From Vigna angularis (Eukaryota; Streptophyta; Magnoliopsida; Fabales; Fabaceae), in NCBI RefSeq assembly GCF_016808095.1, contig NC_068971.1, positions 13,652,501 to 13,716,500 on the forward strand: a stretch of 64,000 bases of DNA, written 5' to 3'. The translations under genes were made by a program, and so were the position numbers. Of the stretch, positions 11,488 to 23,576 are shown in pieces (positions within the stretch are counted from its first letter, which is position 1; each line of letters begins with the position of its first letter). Under the pieces are notes generated by a model. It made no database searches. It was not told where the DNA came from and was given only the letters and a program-made list of their open reading frames with translations.

Positions 11488-14400
11488 GTTCTGTACATAA
11501 ATCGATTACAAAACAATTAGCCAATGGTTAATACACGTCTCCATAGTAGGACACGTGCCCTATCAAATGGCTTCCTAAACAATAACCTAAAAAATTCTTA
11601 AGTCTAGGTAGGCTAAAATGTGCTTAATGAGTCAAAACATGTAAAATGCATGGAATGGGGTAATTCGGGGTTCAGACATCATTAAAGAAAGATAATAAAA
11701 TGCACTAAACAGTACTGGAATAAGAGAAATGTTAAATCAGTGGTGATACCATATTTGAGAGCTAACTAGTCAAAACTAGTGTTTTTGGGGGATTGTTGGG
11801 GTATTTTTCTGCACAAATTGGACATAACAAAGTCTGATTTTGATTTCGGCTAATTCTGAGCTATTTGATAGCTTGAACAAGTTTAAAATGGTGTTTAAAA
11901 GTTGCTAGCAGATTTCAATTAGTAATATCTTGGCCTAAGTGCAGACTTGTGTCTTAAACCATCATATTTTGAGTTATATTAGGAAGTGGCAAGGTCAATT
12001 TGAGTAGCAATCTGTTTTTAACTCATTTCAGAGTTTTAACACGTTTCAAATCACTAATTAAAGTTGCTGAAGTGATTCATTTCGAGTTTAAGCCACTTCT
12101 GTGCAAATTTGAGTTTCAAACCACCAAAACCAAGCCAATTTTCTGGTGCAGTGTTGAAAACTGAATCTGTTTTGATGAATGTACTTTGAAATCCAATTTG
12201 GCTTGCAGCAATCTGTTCTAGCACCTTTCTTAGGATCCATTTGAGTGCCTACTGTTGTAAACCTATTTTTATTGCTTTTGAGCTTTTGGCCTCTTAAATT
12301 GTCAAGTTCAAGTCAAATTTTGGTGTTGAAACTGGTGCAGATTTTTAATCTGTTTGGTCAGTGTTTTGGATGATTGCAATGGTGTTGTGAAGTCCAATTG
12401 GAGTATTCAAGTTGCAGAACCCTTTCCCTACCAAGGTAGCATCTTAGGAAGTGGAGAGGAACCTGAATTTGTGAATTCAAGTGTGCTGTCCACCAAACAT
12501 TAATTGTATTTTTTTTTCAGCAGCATAAAACACTTTTCGCAGTGAGAATTTGAGTGAAAATTGGCAACTCTATAGACAAATTTTGAGAGACCAGCTCCAT
12601 ACGAAAGTTAATGAGAGATTGAGTGTTTGGAACCTAAAAGGAGGCTTGCACTAGTGTCACGGTTTCTATTTGGAACCAGAAGCTGCACACGGCCTAGGGC
12701 CATTGGAAAATTATTTTGGCAAGGATCTACATGGAACAAAAGTGGGAGCCGCCACCTAGGATTGAAGAATTTTTCTTTGGCCTCGGAGAATGAAGTAAAG
12801 CCGTGAAGCACATAATCAATTTGAAGTAAATCAATTGAAATGAAATGGAGGGGACCACGTTCTAACACTTCACGGCCATGGAAAATCTATTTTGGCAAAG
12901 TTGAATTAAAAGGGGGCCACCACTCACGGTTTTTATTCCATTCAAGGCTTTATTTTGGCATTTAGTTGATGCTTGGGAGAATATCACGGTCAGAGTTCAA
13001 AGAAATGAAAGTGTTGAATTTGATTAAACTAGTATTATCAAGGTGGTGCCACGGCCCTTTGAAAAGAATCTGCAGAATTATCTTCCACTCCACACAAAGC
13101 ACACGGACATTCTGAAAATGATGAGACACCAGCACTCATTCAATTTGAAGAAGAGGTACATTTTATTGGGGCTGGACGTTTTGGAAGAAACACTTCTCGG
13201 TCCAGCAGTGAAGGAAGGAGCACGTCCAACTCACATCCAAGGGAAGTAGCTCACGGTTTTTACAACACAGCAGCAAGGCACGGAGGCTGCACATCCAGCA
13301 GCCACAATCACTCCCCATGGCAGTAGAAGCTCACGGTTCTTGGTCCAGCACGTTGGCTGCAATCCAGAAGACAACAGTAGCATCCATCAATGGAGGAGAG
13401 CCGTGAGGAGAAAGGAGCTTGTGGGTCACAAAAAGCACAATCAATGGTGGAGTTCTTTCATTTGGTGTGCATGTCTACAAGGTGTAGAAGATGACAAAAG
13501 TAGTTGGCAAAATGGAGGGACCCTTACCTTTCTTTTCTCACGTCAAATTTGCTGGAAGAAATTTTCTCTACTAGTTAGAGACAAAAAAATAACTTACGCT
13601 GGAAAGAGGGAAGGACATAATGGCTGGTCGGATTTTTGGCTATAAGAGAATGGCAGTAGTATAGAGAGGAGACGGGCCTGGGAGAGGAGTCTCTCTTCCA
13701 GGAGAAGTCACAGAGAGTTTTTCCAGAGTTCCAACTAGAAAGGAGTCTTAGAGGAGGAGAGTTTCAATAGAGTTCCAGAGGGTAGACGGTCCTGGGAGGA
13801 GGCTCTGGCCTCTTTCTGTTCCTTTTCCAGTAGCAAGTTTTCGGTTTTCCAATTTCCAAACACAGTGCGACCCTCTCGTCACTGGTTATACAACTAATTA
13901 AGCTTAGTTATATATATGTTTAGGGTTAGTTAGTACAATCTAATGAATGTGTATACCCATTCCCTGTTCAACCCTTCTATAATCCCTTATACCCCTATAC
14001 CACCATTATTCTTCCCAAATAATTTACCCTTAAACTCACTATGACCCCTGGAATCATCTCCACCCTAAAACCAACTATATTTCCTACTTACAATATTCAC
14101 TGCATGCCGTAAACTTTTAATATATAATATGTATCAATGTACAAGTTCTAGTATAACTTAGAGTGATTAATTAAGGTTTCAATATAGATCATTGTTCAAC
14201 TTTTTATATAACTTAGAGTTATTAAACTTTTTATATAAAGGGTTACTCATATTTTAACACAACTTAGAATGACTAAGATTTTAATATTTTAATATAGAAG
14301 GTTGTACAACTTTTAGTACTAATTTAGAGCAGTTTATTAATGCGTGACTTTTAACATAACTTAGAGATTTATAACTTTAAGTGCAAGTGATTAATATCTT

Positions 14401-14636
14401 ACATAGATCGATGTACAACCAAACATAGTTAAAGAAAAGTGCCTCTCTGCACCAGTACAACCTTATGTGCATTCCATGGAGGATAAAGACAAAAACATAC
14501 AATAAAGTTTTAAATGTAAATATGAAAAATGCTGATAGAAAGCATTTATAACAGATGCAGAGGTTACAAAATGGAATAAAAATATGAGAGAGAGATATAA
14601 AGTACCGCAAGCCCTTAATTGCACCCTAACTTGCAG

Positions 14637-14887
14637 ACGGCAGTATTGGATATGATCTTTTCACGACACCTACAATGTAAAATGCAAGCACCATTTCTGT
14701 AAACATCTTTAAAATACTTGACAACTAGAAAAGAAAAACAAGAAACAAAATCCACACATTCAGAAGACACTAATACAAATTAACCAAAAGAGGCTAGAAT
14801 AAAATATTTCATACCAACAAGTTTCTTCTCAATCTCTTCATTGTGTATTTGCTGAGGTAAAAGAGGGTATAAGGAAGGCAGGCCTGA
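14637..14887 (-). pseudogene. Captured 3' exons of an unrecognised host gene
   Basis: Read on the minus strand, an exon after a CTTCAG acceptor encodes GLPSLYPLLPQQIHNEEI then EKKLV and stops at a GTATGA donor (about 14887-14817). The next exon starts after TTGTAG at about 14670 and continues in phase as GVVKRSYPILPSAS with a stop codon. Perfect splice signals and a phase-consistent join suggest this is a real C-terminus of a host gene, captured inside element B. I do not recognise the family. Confidence 0.4.
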
Positions 14888-15639
14888 AGGAATTAGTAAA
14901 TCTAACTATTCCAAATGACGTACTTCCCACGTCAATTGTTTTTTTCCAAGGGTCGTCTAGTAACATTAGCACAACAAGAAAAGAGGGAAGAGGATGCCCT
15001 ATTTAGGAGATTAGAAGAAAGGACTTCAGGGGAGAAAAAGCTAAGGATCATGTCCAAACCCTTTTGGCAGGATCTTCGGACCATATCAAATCACTACCCT
15101 TCATAGCAATTGAGTGGTCTTTCTAGTATGCAGCAATTGTTTCTAGATATATGATAGGTTCACTGGAGAAGTCTATACTAGGATAAATAAATAAAGGAGG
15201 TAGTTAAAACCTCCTGCAACTGTAACAGACTAGTATATATATACTGTGTTTTAGGCTGTTATTGGATTATTGAACTAACTAGCCTAGCTATAGTTATAAA
15301 TGCAAAAAATCACCTCTCCCGTGGTGTTTGATATGTTTAAGAAACTGTGGACCCTTTATGTACGATATTTTATCATTCAACCAACTACAATCAATCATCA
15401 ACAACCAACTACAACAATCATCATCAACCTTTCGATCAAGTATAGTCAAATAAAACAACAACCAGTTGTAGCAATCATCATCATCATCATACTGTAATTA
15501 GCTTAAGCTGAAGTGATGTTGATAGGTACGAGAGGTGATAATGAAAACAATAATGGCAGTAAAATGATTTTAAAGAGAACATTAAGTTTATTTTATCTCA
15601 GGGTTACTTCAATATATACACAAAATTTCTGCATGAGAG

Positions 15640-16010
15640 AGCATTAAGTGTTTCTTACAGAGATGATGGAGTAAACTATGGGAAAACTACTGCACCTGAT
15701 TCTAAATTACTTGAGAAAAGATATATGGACTTCAATATTTTGGAAAACCAACCTTTGAGTAGTTTAAAATGGTTTGATTATTGTTTTACAGAAGTAAATC
15801 CTAGAAAGGTTGTCACAGACCTAGAAGAACTTGGAATGTTGCTTCACTATGGCAGAAGCGGAGTACTGTCCTAGTACATCTTTTTGGGGTATCGGATGCT
15901 GTAGCAAGAAACTTACTCTGCCACTTTGACAGGCTAAATATCAGGAATTATATACTTATGGGCCCTCCATTTGACAACTTATTTGATCTGGCAAGGAGGG
16001 GACATCATAT
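15640..16010 (+). pseudogene. Possible captured coding fragment, unrecognised
   Basis: Plus-strand frames give a coding-looking run (VSYRDDGVNYGKTTAPDSK, PLSSLKWFDYCFTEVNP, VVTDLEELGMLLHYGRSG), then in another frame LVHLFGVSDAVARNLL and RNYILMGPPFDNLFDLARR. Amino acid composition looks like a globular protein, but there are stops and no clear splice borders. The family is unknown to me. It lies in the leader of element B, opposite to the element's own transcription. Confidence 0.3.
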
Positions 16011-16280
16011 AACAACAGTCAAATTATTTTATTATTTAATTACTTTTTAAATGTTTTTAAAATATTTTTAGAACTTAAAGGACCTTTTACAATAAAATAA
16101 TTTAAGAAAATATATAAAAAAATGAAAATCTCTGCATAAATTGATAAACTAAGAGGGCTTGTTTAAAGGAGTGAGGAGTTGAACTTTTAGTATTATAGTG
16201 ACTACTTTCAAACTAAAAAAGATTGAAGTAGATGGTTTCTCCTCTCATCTGCAATAAAATTTGAAGTGAATAGTAAAAAA

Positions 16281-16775
16281 ATGGTGGAAATGGTAGTGGC
16301 AAAGGAAGTGATAGGAAACACAAGATATGATGGAATCATATATCTCCCTATTATTGATTCAGAAATGAGGGACAGTGAATGTGTGTACTGGACACCCATA
16401 AGTAATAAGAAACACAAGAAAATGATGGATGCTAAAGGCATCTTCTTAACTGCTGAAAGGATCAGCTACCTTGGTGACAAGACAAACCCCAAAATGAAAT
16501 CAGAATGCTATAATATTACCAAGGCCATGCACATTCCACAGAGAAGAACCAATACTTTTAAAAACATTTCACTGTCCATAAATAGCACCAGAGTAGTTTC
16601 TGACAGTATACTACAAACAAAATTAGACATCAGAAACCTATCATGCAAAACAGAAATGCCACAGCCAAAATGTTTCAGTACTAGATTTTCTTATAAAACA
16701 TCAAAGCCAACACTCAAATACTATTATGATACTACAAATTTTCATGTCATACCTAAACTAGAATCACATTTATAA
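16281..16775 (+). other. Open frame of 165 codons in the leader of element B, unrecognised
   Basis: An uninterrupted frame starts at MVEMVVAKEV and ends in VIPKLESHL. The middle (GIIYLPIIDSEMRDSECVYW, TAERISYLGDKTNPKMKSEC) is not low-complexity, but I recognise no family, catalytic motif or signal sequence. The first ATG could be 15 bases upstream. It may be a fragment captured by the transposon or a chance frame in AT-rich DNA. Confidence 0.25.
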
Positions 16776-18134
16776 AAGCTAATTTCCATTACAAGAACAA
16801 GGAGAACAAACCCCTGGCCTAAAACATCTATGTCCCTCCTGGTGAACACAAGGTACTTAGTTTTTGCTTTTATTTTTCCCAGCAAAAAGGAGGATCTTAG
16901 GGGTGGAACCAACTCACTGATCATAACCTATTATATTATTTTATTTTATTTGGTTGGTGTTATCTAAAGTCAACCACCTAACCTGAACTTGAACGTCAAT
17001 AAGTAAATGTTTTATTTAACTTCCCCTTTTCTTAGTGTCCTAAACTTTTGTCTTGCCTTTGATGGCAATGTTGCACCTTTTCAATGAGCTAAAGTGAAAA
17101 ACTGTTGTGGGATATTTCCATGCGCTTTCACTGGTTGAAACTCCATTAGGTAGTCTGATGTTGGAGATAATATGCACCCCAAAGAAAAAAGGACAACCCC
17201 TCCTTGGTAAGATCATCATTTATCAAACCCCATCATAGGAATTTACAAGAAAGAATCCTTTATAGTATCATTCATATGAAACAAAGCTTATGATATGAAG
17301 GAAAAAATGAATTATGAAGCAAGCCGAATTGCCCCATTGTACTCTGTTACCTTATGCTTATGATATGTCCTTTAGTTCTTTTTTTATTGTCAATACAATT
17401 ATTCTTTTCCCCTCAATTATAAATCTTACATCCACATATTACTGTTCAGCAGCAATTGGTCGCCCATTACCATGCTGGAATTACTTTGAAGAAAACTCAT
17501 TCATGGAGGGAAATTAAAAACCCAACTACATTGCATACAAAACCGAGCAAGAGAGGAAATTAAAAACACCTTTTTGTGGTTCCTTCGGCCTTCGCAGCAC
17601 TAAGTTCAATGTCTCAGCTTAAACCGCAACACAGCAGCCTCAATCGATGCCTCGTCAAAATCCAACTACGTCTTCCAGACGAACCAAAAATGGGGCAATG
17701 AAAATAAAATCAACACACATTAGGTTTCAATTTTAAAGATTTCTACCCATTACAGATTACCATTAACATGAACGAAAACAAGAATCACTTACCAGATTTA
17801 GGGCTCCAGAGAAGAATGATTTACAGCTGTTGAGAGGAGGGCTCCAGACGATCCAGAGGGGAGGTGACTGAAGGTTTGAGACGAAGGTTCAACACGAGAG
17901 CTGATTGAAGGTTGGAGAGGAGAGTTGAATCAATGGTTGATGAAGGATTGATGAAGATGACTCCACAGAGAAGAGGGTTGGAGAGTAAGAGGGTTGGAGA
18001 GTAAGAGAGTTTGAGAGAGAACAAAGTTCTAGAGTTCGAGAGAGAGAACATAGTTAGGGTTCGAGAAAGGGAAAAACGCTTCTTCAGCCAGCATCCAATT
18101 AATCAGAAAAATAAAATTTTAAAAAAACTAATTT

Positions 18135-18400
18135 CCCATATCCGTATATAATATCCGCAGTTAACAATTTCGTTTTAACTGCATACGGATACTACGGGTT
18201 ATATACGGATATTTCCTTCGATAATTTTCCCGCCACCACGCGCAAATTTTATATACGGAATTTATATACGGAAAATTCCGTATATAAATATCCGTATATA
18301 ATATCCGTATATAAAGCTTTTTCTGGTATCCGTATATAACTTCCGTACATAATGCCTCATTTATATACGGATGTAATTCCGTATATAATTTTCCGTATGT
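18135..18400. repeat. 5' subterminal repeat array of element B
   Basis: Repeated CCGTATATAA and TTATATACGG copies lie next to the terminus at 18411-18422 (minus strand CACTACAAGAAA). They are less dense than at the 3' end, as is common in CACTA elements. Confidence 0.85.
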
Positions 18401-18425
18401 AATTTCATTATTTCTTGTAGTGATT

Positions 18426-20214
18426 TATCAATATAATGAGTCTAGAATTTGGAGCAATATTGTTTAACTTACCAATAGATCCTGCCAGATGAGATTCCGA
18501 TTAGCCTCAGATACATGGTCGAAGGATGGAGTAAGTATAGAGATACGATCACGTGCTAGTACTCCAAGGTAAGACCTAAATACATCTGCATTTGGGCCAG
18601 ATGCAACTCTAGTGACCACATCAATAATGACAGGTGTCCTCTCACCTACATTTCTTCTAAGTATAAGTTGTCGTAACCTCGTTGCTCCTCTCGTCTGTCT
18701 AGAAGTGGTGGGGACTTCATCCCTTGACGAATGAGGTGACTCAACCATATATCTGTCACGGTAAATAAGATGAAAGATTAATAAAACACTTATAAAATAA
18801 CATATATTATTTAACAAAAGCCATTAATATTTACCCAAACATAAAATTCATACATAATCATATGGATTGGTCATATGTATATTCCCTCATTGTGATCTTC
18901 CCGAATTGCTTGTATATCATCAATTAGAGGGTTTTCATCCAAATTTATTGTCGTTTTAAATGGATGGTTGTCATCAATATAAAGATTACTTAGATTCTCT
19001 TCTTTATCTTCAATTTGTCTTTTTCGTTGAAGAGCAACATACCAATTGTCAGATGCAGGATCTTTGACATAAAAAACCTGACTTGCTTGATATGCCATGA
19101 TAAACGGTTCGTCTCCATAACCAACCTTGCGAAAATCAACAAGTGTCATACCAGATTCATCTATTTGACACCACTCTTATTGTCGACCCACTTACATTTG
19201 AAGAGTGCAACGGAAAACTTAGTGTCATCAACCTCCCATATCTCTTCAATTCTACCATAATATCTCATGGATCCAATTACATGATTTTGATCTTTGGATG
19301 TGGAAAATTGTAGTGACTTAGCTTCTAGACTAACGCCACTATTTTGTATTGTGCTTTTATCATCCAAAGTCTTTGTATAGAATGTGAAATTATTAATTTC
19401 ATAGCCTGTACAACATACAACATCAAACTTCAAACTATTTGCTATCCACAACAAAGTCTCAGAAGACCGTGATTCTTTCAAAACATCAAATTTGAACCAA
19501 GACAAGAATGTTCTGTTATGCTCCATCAACTTCCATTTCTTTGATTGTCTTGGATACGTGTCTTTTACAACAGCTTTGTGTGCTTCCAAAAATAGGATCA
19601 CTTCATTTGTGTTGTTTAATATGTACAGATGTGCTTGCATCAATTCTTCACGACTTTTCGTCATCACATTCACACCTCGGATGCTTTTACTTTTAGAACA
19701 TCTATTCAACCATGATGTCCGAGGGACTCCTATTGGATTTGCTTTAGTCATATAATCAGAGCAAAACTCGATACTTTCTTCAGCAATATATCTTTCCATC
19801 ATTGAACCTTCTGGACGATATTGATTTTTGACGTACCCTTTCAAATCTTCATATAACGCTCAATAGGGTACATCCATCTTAACTATACTGGTCCACACAA
19901 CTTTGTCTCTCTAACCAAATGAACAAGTAAATGCACCATGATGTTAAAAAAGGATGGAGGGAAAAACATTTCTAGCTCACACAAGATGATGATAATTTTG
20001 CTTTGAAGTTCATCTAACTTTGTAGGATCAATGACTATACTATAAATTGACGAGAAAAAACTTTTACGCCAACATCGCGGATCATGTCCTCTAAGTTGTC
20101 TTCTTCTGGTCGATCTTCCAAATCCATGGTGGAATCATATACATTTTCAGTTGCAGAGACAGTTGGAAAGTCTGTTACTTCGCCATGCCATATCCATATT
20201 GTATAACTTCATAT
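18426..20214 (-). pseudogene. Element A, right half: internally deleted TNP2 plus first exon of the second gene
   Basis: In minus-strand order: 20195-20065 encodes the N-terminal TNP2 part (SYTIWIWHGE, MDLEDRPEED, EDMIRDVG). It runs directly into the late part (VKSFFSSIYSIVIDPTKLDE, FFPPSFFNIMVHLLVHL), so the whole catalytic centre is deleted. The C-terminal region continues at 19844-19161 with RYIAEESIEFCSDYM and the DUF4216 domain, and at 19149-18871 after a frameshift (DFRKVGYGDEPFIMAYQASQ). The second gene begins at about 18760 (MVESPHSSRDEVPTTSRQTR) and its first exon ends at 18474. The intron after it received element B. The N-terminal side stops at 20214, where element D is inserted. 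A cannot encode a working transposase. Confidence 0.82.
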
Positions 20215-20500
20215 CACTACAAGAAAAATTGCAGATACATATATCCAAAATCCGTATATAATTTCCAAAATCCCTATATAAATTGATGTTATATACAGAT
20301 TATATACGGACAAAAATTCGTATATAAAAGAGGTGTAGATAAATTACATACAGATATATTCGTATATAATTACATACGAAAAAATTTGTATATAGCTATA
20401 TATGAAAAATTCTGTATATAAAATCTGTATATAATTATATAGAAAAAATCTATATAATTACATACGAAAAAATCCTTATGTAATTTAGTGTGTTATAAAA
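20215..20500. mobile_element. CACTA terminus of element D (truncated)
   Basis: CACTACAAGAAAAATTGCAG begins at 20215, interrupting the TNP2 reading frame of element A. About ten decayed copies of the B-type motif (CCGTATATAA, TATACGGA, TACGAAAAAAT) follow to about 20490. I could not find a matching opposite terminus (CTTGTAGTG) before 21584, so D is either truncated or its end is too decayed to see. It is a relative of element B. Confidence 0.65.
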
Positions 20501-21583
20501 AAAGATGATTTCACATCTATTCGATAGTTGATAAAAGTCAACATCACAGTCAAATTGCCGAAAACCATCTAATAGATGAAACATTTACAACTATTTAATA
20601 AAAGTTTAATTCACTGAAACCTTTCAACATTTATAAAAAATAAGACAGGTTTCAAGCTTAATGGTTTCTATATCCAAGAAAAGACAATGCTAAAGTAAAA
20701 CAATTGTACAAGAAAATATATAAGGATCCTATACTTGAATGGATAAATAAAATATCTGTCTAGAATGGTAAAATATCTAAGTCTAAAGGTAGAGAAAGTG
20801 TTTACAACAACTACAATATCTTTTGTGAATTGAGAAAGATGTCAACTAGATATATGTTGCGCTATTCTTTTCAAAACAAGATGTGTAGCCCATTGCTCAA
20901 TTTCCATATATAGTGAGAAATGTTATAGGGCAAGAAGCTATCACCATGTCAATAGTTGTCAAAGCAGCAACCTGCAACTGCTCCAATACTAGCAGTCCTG
21001 TTAAAGCAACAAAAGCAATTGCCCCAACCTGGAGTAATATGGAAAAAAAAATACAATTAATAGTTTTAAGAAATTTAATTGAAAGATTCTACACTTAACT
21101 CATTAAATTAATAGAAATTTATTATATGTCACTTTTTGTATGAGTCTATAGATCAGTTTATAATTTTACAAAACTTCTCTCTTTACTGATATATTAACTC
21201 GCCAAATAAGTCTATATATAAGTTGATTTTTATTTGCGACGAAGACTTTTTTTTCTTATTTTTTTTTCTTGAGAGTTTTTATCTAAAATTTTATGAAAAG
21301 GAATTCAACTAAATGAATAACAATTGAATCCAAATCTGCAACAAGATTATACTAAAATCACAAGGTACATTCACACGTTCATACATCGAAATATAATTAA
21401 TTTTGCATCAATCCAGTTAATACTTTTAATATAATATACTAATAATCCCAAAGGAAAAAGTTTATTTCAAACTATCTAATTAATATATATATATATATAT
21501 ATTTTAATATTTTATACCCAAAATGTCAAATGAAAACTTATCTTAGCTTTTTATACAATATATAACGTAATAAATGTTATATT
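20501..21583. other. AT-rich stretch without recognised genes
   Basis: No coding region, splice structure or terminal repeat is convincing. A (TA)n microsatellite is at about 21485-21501. This could be the interior of element D. Confidence 0.5.
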
Positions 21584-23576
21584 CACTAGTAAAAAAACTG
21601 CTTTCTAACGCGCCCTATAGACATTGGTTTTACGGAAACCGAAGTAGATGAAAACACGGTGGCATTTTTGGAATTTCAGTGACCTTATTGGCCTCGGTTC
21701 AAGAGGAGCCGAGGCATAAAGTGTATATTACCTCGGTTAATATAAGAACTGATGCATAATGTTTCGCATTTTCCCGCTAAATCATGCGAAAAATATCTAC
21801 GGCATCGGTTGTCCTTGGACCCGAGGCAGTAGGGCCTTTGTAAGTGGTTTGATTACCTCGGTTAAGATGATAACCGAAGCAATATTGCTTTTATATTTTC
21901 ACAATTAACCCTATGCGCATTGTATTGCTTTTATATTTCATGAAATTTATGACATGTATATTTATGACATGAAAAAGTTATTATTCTTCTTAGATTATCC
22001 AACCGGACAATTCAAGATTCAATACTTGTAAATTATTATTACCTTCTCCTCTATTCATTTGTAAATAATACGTTTGTTCAAAAAATCTGGAGATAGTAAA
22101 TAATTTTTGTATTGAATCTCAAACAGAAAACTAAGGCTAATTGTCAACAACAATATATATTCAAGCAAACAAATAATTACATATGCAACATGAAATATAT
22201 TCAAACAAACAATATATTCAACCAAACAATATATTCAAGCAAACTAATAATTACATGTTCATATTAAAAGGAAAAAATTTAAAATAAGAACTTGGGAGCG
22301 TGAAAGTCGATCAACAATGAAGAATGTCCCTCACCTCAAAAATATAATATCTAGACAAAAACAAACAACACATTAATTAGTCTCATGATTCCTAACCTCC
22401 TTAAAGTTTATTTTAGCACCATATATATCAACCAATGTTACAAACAATTCAAAATATTATTTTCTAATTTGCATATCTTTAATTAAAAAATATAAACCAA
22501 TTTACATTATGAACCAATTTAAGACAAAAAATTCAAAATTCTATTCCCCTAATTTTTATATCCCTAATTCAAAAATATATATCAATCTACATTATCAAGT
22601 AATTTAACACAAACAATTTAAAATTTTATTCATCTAATTTTAATATTCTTAATGCATTTTGCTAAACCCTCTATCTCTCGGATTATCATCAACAAAAACT
22701 ACTGTTACTACTATAATCAATCTGAAAATGAAAAACAAATAAAATAGTCAGAGATGCACGAGGCGACGACGAAGGTTGAGGCACGAGAGAAGGAGGCAGA
22801 GTCGCGGAAGGTTAAGGCACGAAGACTGAGAAGGAGAAGAAATGGAAGCGGGGTGAGAACGGCGATGGAGGCACGGCGACCGCAGATTGGGAGGGGCGGT
22901 GAGGGAAGTGGGCAGTGATGGAGGAAGAACAGTGGCAATGGCACAGGAGAAGAATAAATATCGCGTGAACAAAACACTAGACTTTTAACACCAGATATTA
23001 CCTCGGTTAACCAAATAATCGAATCAGAAAGAGGCTACTACGTCGGTTATTTCTAAGATCGATGCATAAGCATTTCAGTAAATGTCATTTTTCAAATTAA
23101 ATTGAGCCATATACCTCGATTAGCCGCCCACCCGAGGCGGAAAAACCTCTATGGCCTCGGTTTCAAACAAACGAGGCAGTATCTAATTGTATTATATTCA
23201 TCTAGAACATATGTTTAGAGGGAGGAGCTTTTTAGCAGGCTATACTGCCTCAGGTGACTACAGAACCGAGGCAATATCATTGGAGGAGAGGACATATATG
23301 CCTCGATTCCCCAGGCAATCGGTGCAATATCTCCCTCATCAGAAAGGTGTCAAACACTTGGCAAGAAGAGCAGGCATATATGCCTCGGTTCTGAGTGATA
23401 ACCGAGGTAGTATCTTTGTCTCCCAAAAAATTTGTCAGTTGAAAGGTCAGAGTTTGGTAATTTTGAAAGCTTATATGCTTCAGTTAGCTTTAGAAACCGA
23501 AACAGTATGTCTTTTAGGCCCTAGTTGATTGAGAACCGAGGCATATAGTGTGTTTAGAATTACAGTATTGCCACCG
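21584..23576 (-). mobile_element. CACTA fragment G of the CCTCGGTT family (terminus, leader and subterminal repeats, no genes)
   Basis: CACTAGTAAAAAAACTGC at 21584 is a CACTA-type terminus, followed by AACACGGTGGC and copies of CCTCGGTT/AACCGAGG to about 21880. From 21920 to 22980 lies a leader that reads as a plant 5' UTR on the minus strand. A second block of CCTCGGTT-type repeats fills 23000-23560 and ends in GCCACCGTGTT, the inverse of the motif near the left terminus. The final 60 bp or so of the right terminus are missing, and the sequence jumps into transposase code at about 23577. A sister copy of the leader is at 32125-33260. Confidence 0.65.
22717..22977 (-). promoter_or_regulatory. 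Probable 5' leader of the CCTCGGTT-family CACTA transcript
   Basis: The minus strand is pyrimidine-rich (CTTCTCC, CCTCCATCACTG, CTCCTCC) and directly inside the subterminal repeats, where CACTA promoters and first exons lie. The open frame there is proline/serine/leucine-rich low complexity and I do not think it is a protein gene. Confidence 0.4.

Larger units (their letters stand above)
11488..18130 (-). other. Long 5' leader of element B with embedded foreign segments
   Basis: There are about 6.6 kb between the 5' subterminal repeats and tnp2. The minus-strand 5' UTR probably begins near 18050-17820 (pyrimidine-rich, CCCTAAC-type leader). From about 12600 to 13400 several loose repeats share TCACGG(T/C) followed by TTTTGGCA-like text. 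Around 13640-13850 the plus strand has a TATAAGAG box and a purine-rich, transcript-start-like stretch, suggesting an older insertion. Gene-like fragments are listed separately at 14637-14887, 15640-16010 and 16281-16775. Otherwise I see no gene. Confidence 0.5.
2638..18422 (-). mobile_element. Complete CACTA (En/Spm) DNA transposon B, 15.8 kb
   Basis: Both termini read inward as CACTACAAGAAA (2638 on the plus strand; 18422 on the minus strand). They are flanked by a perfect 3-bp duplication ATT. Both ends carry dense arrays of a CCGTATATAA subterminal motif (about 2655-3090 and 18135-18400), the expected transposase binding region. Coding is on the minus strand: a leader of about 7 kb, tnp2 (11487-7799), then a second gene (5245-3398). 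No stop or frameshift is visible in either gene, so the element may be autonomous. It sits in an intron of the older element A. This architecture is standard for plant CACTA elements, though 15.8 kb is large and the leader carries extra DNA. Confidence 0.93.
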
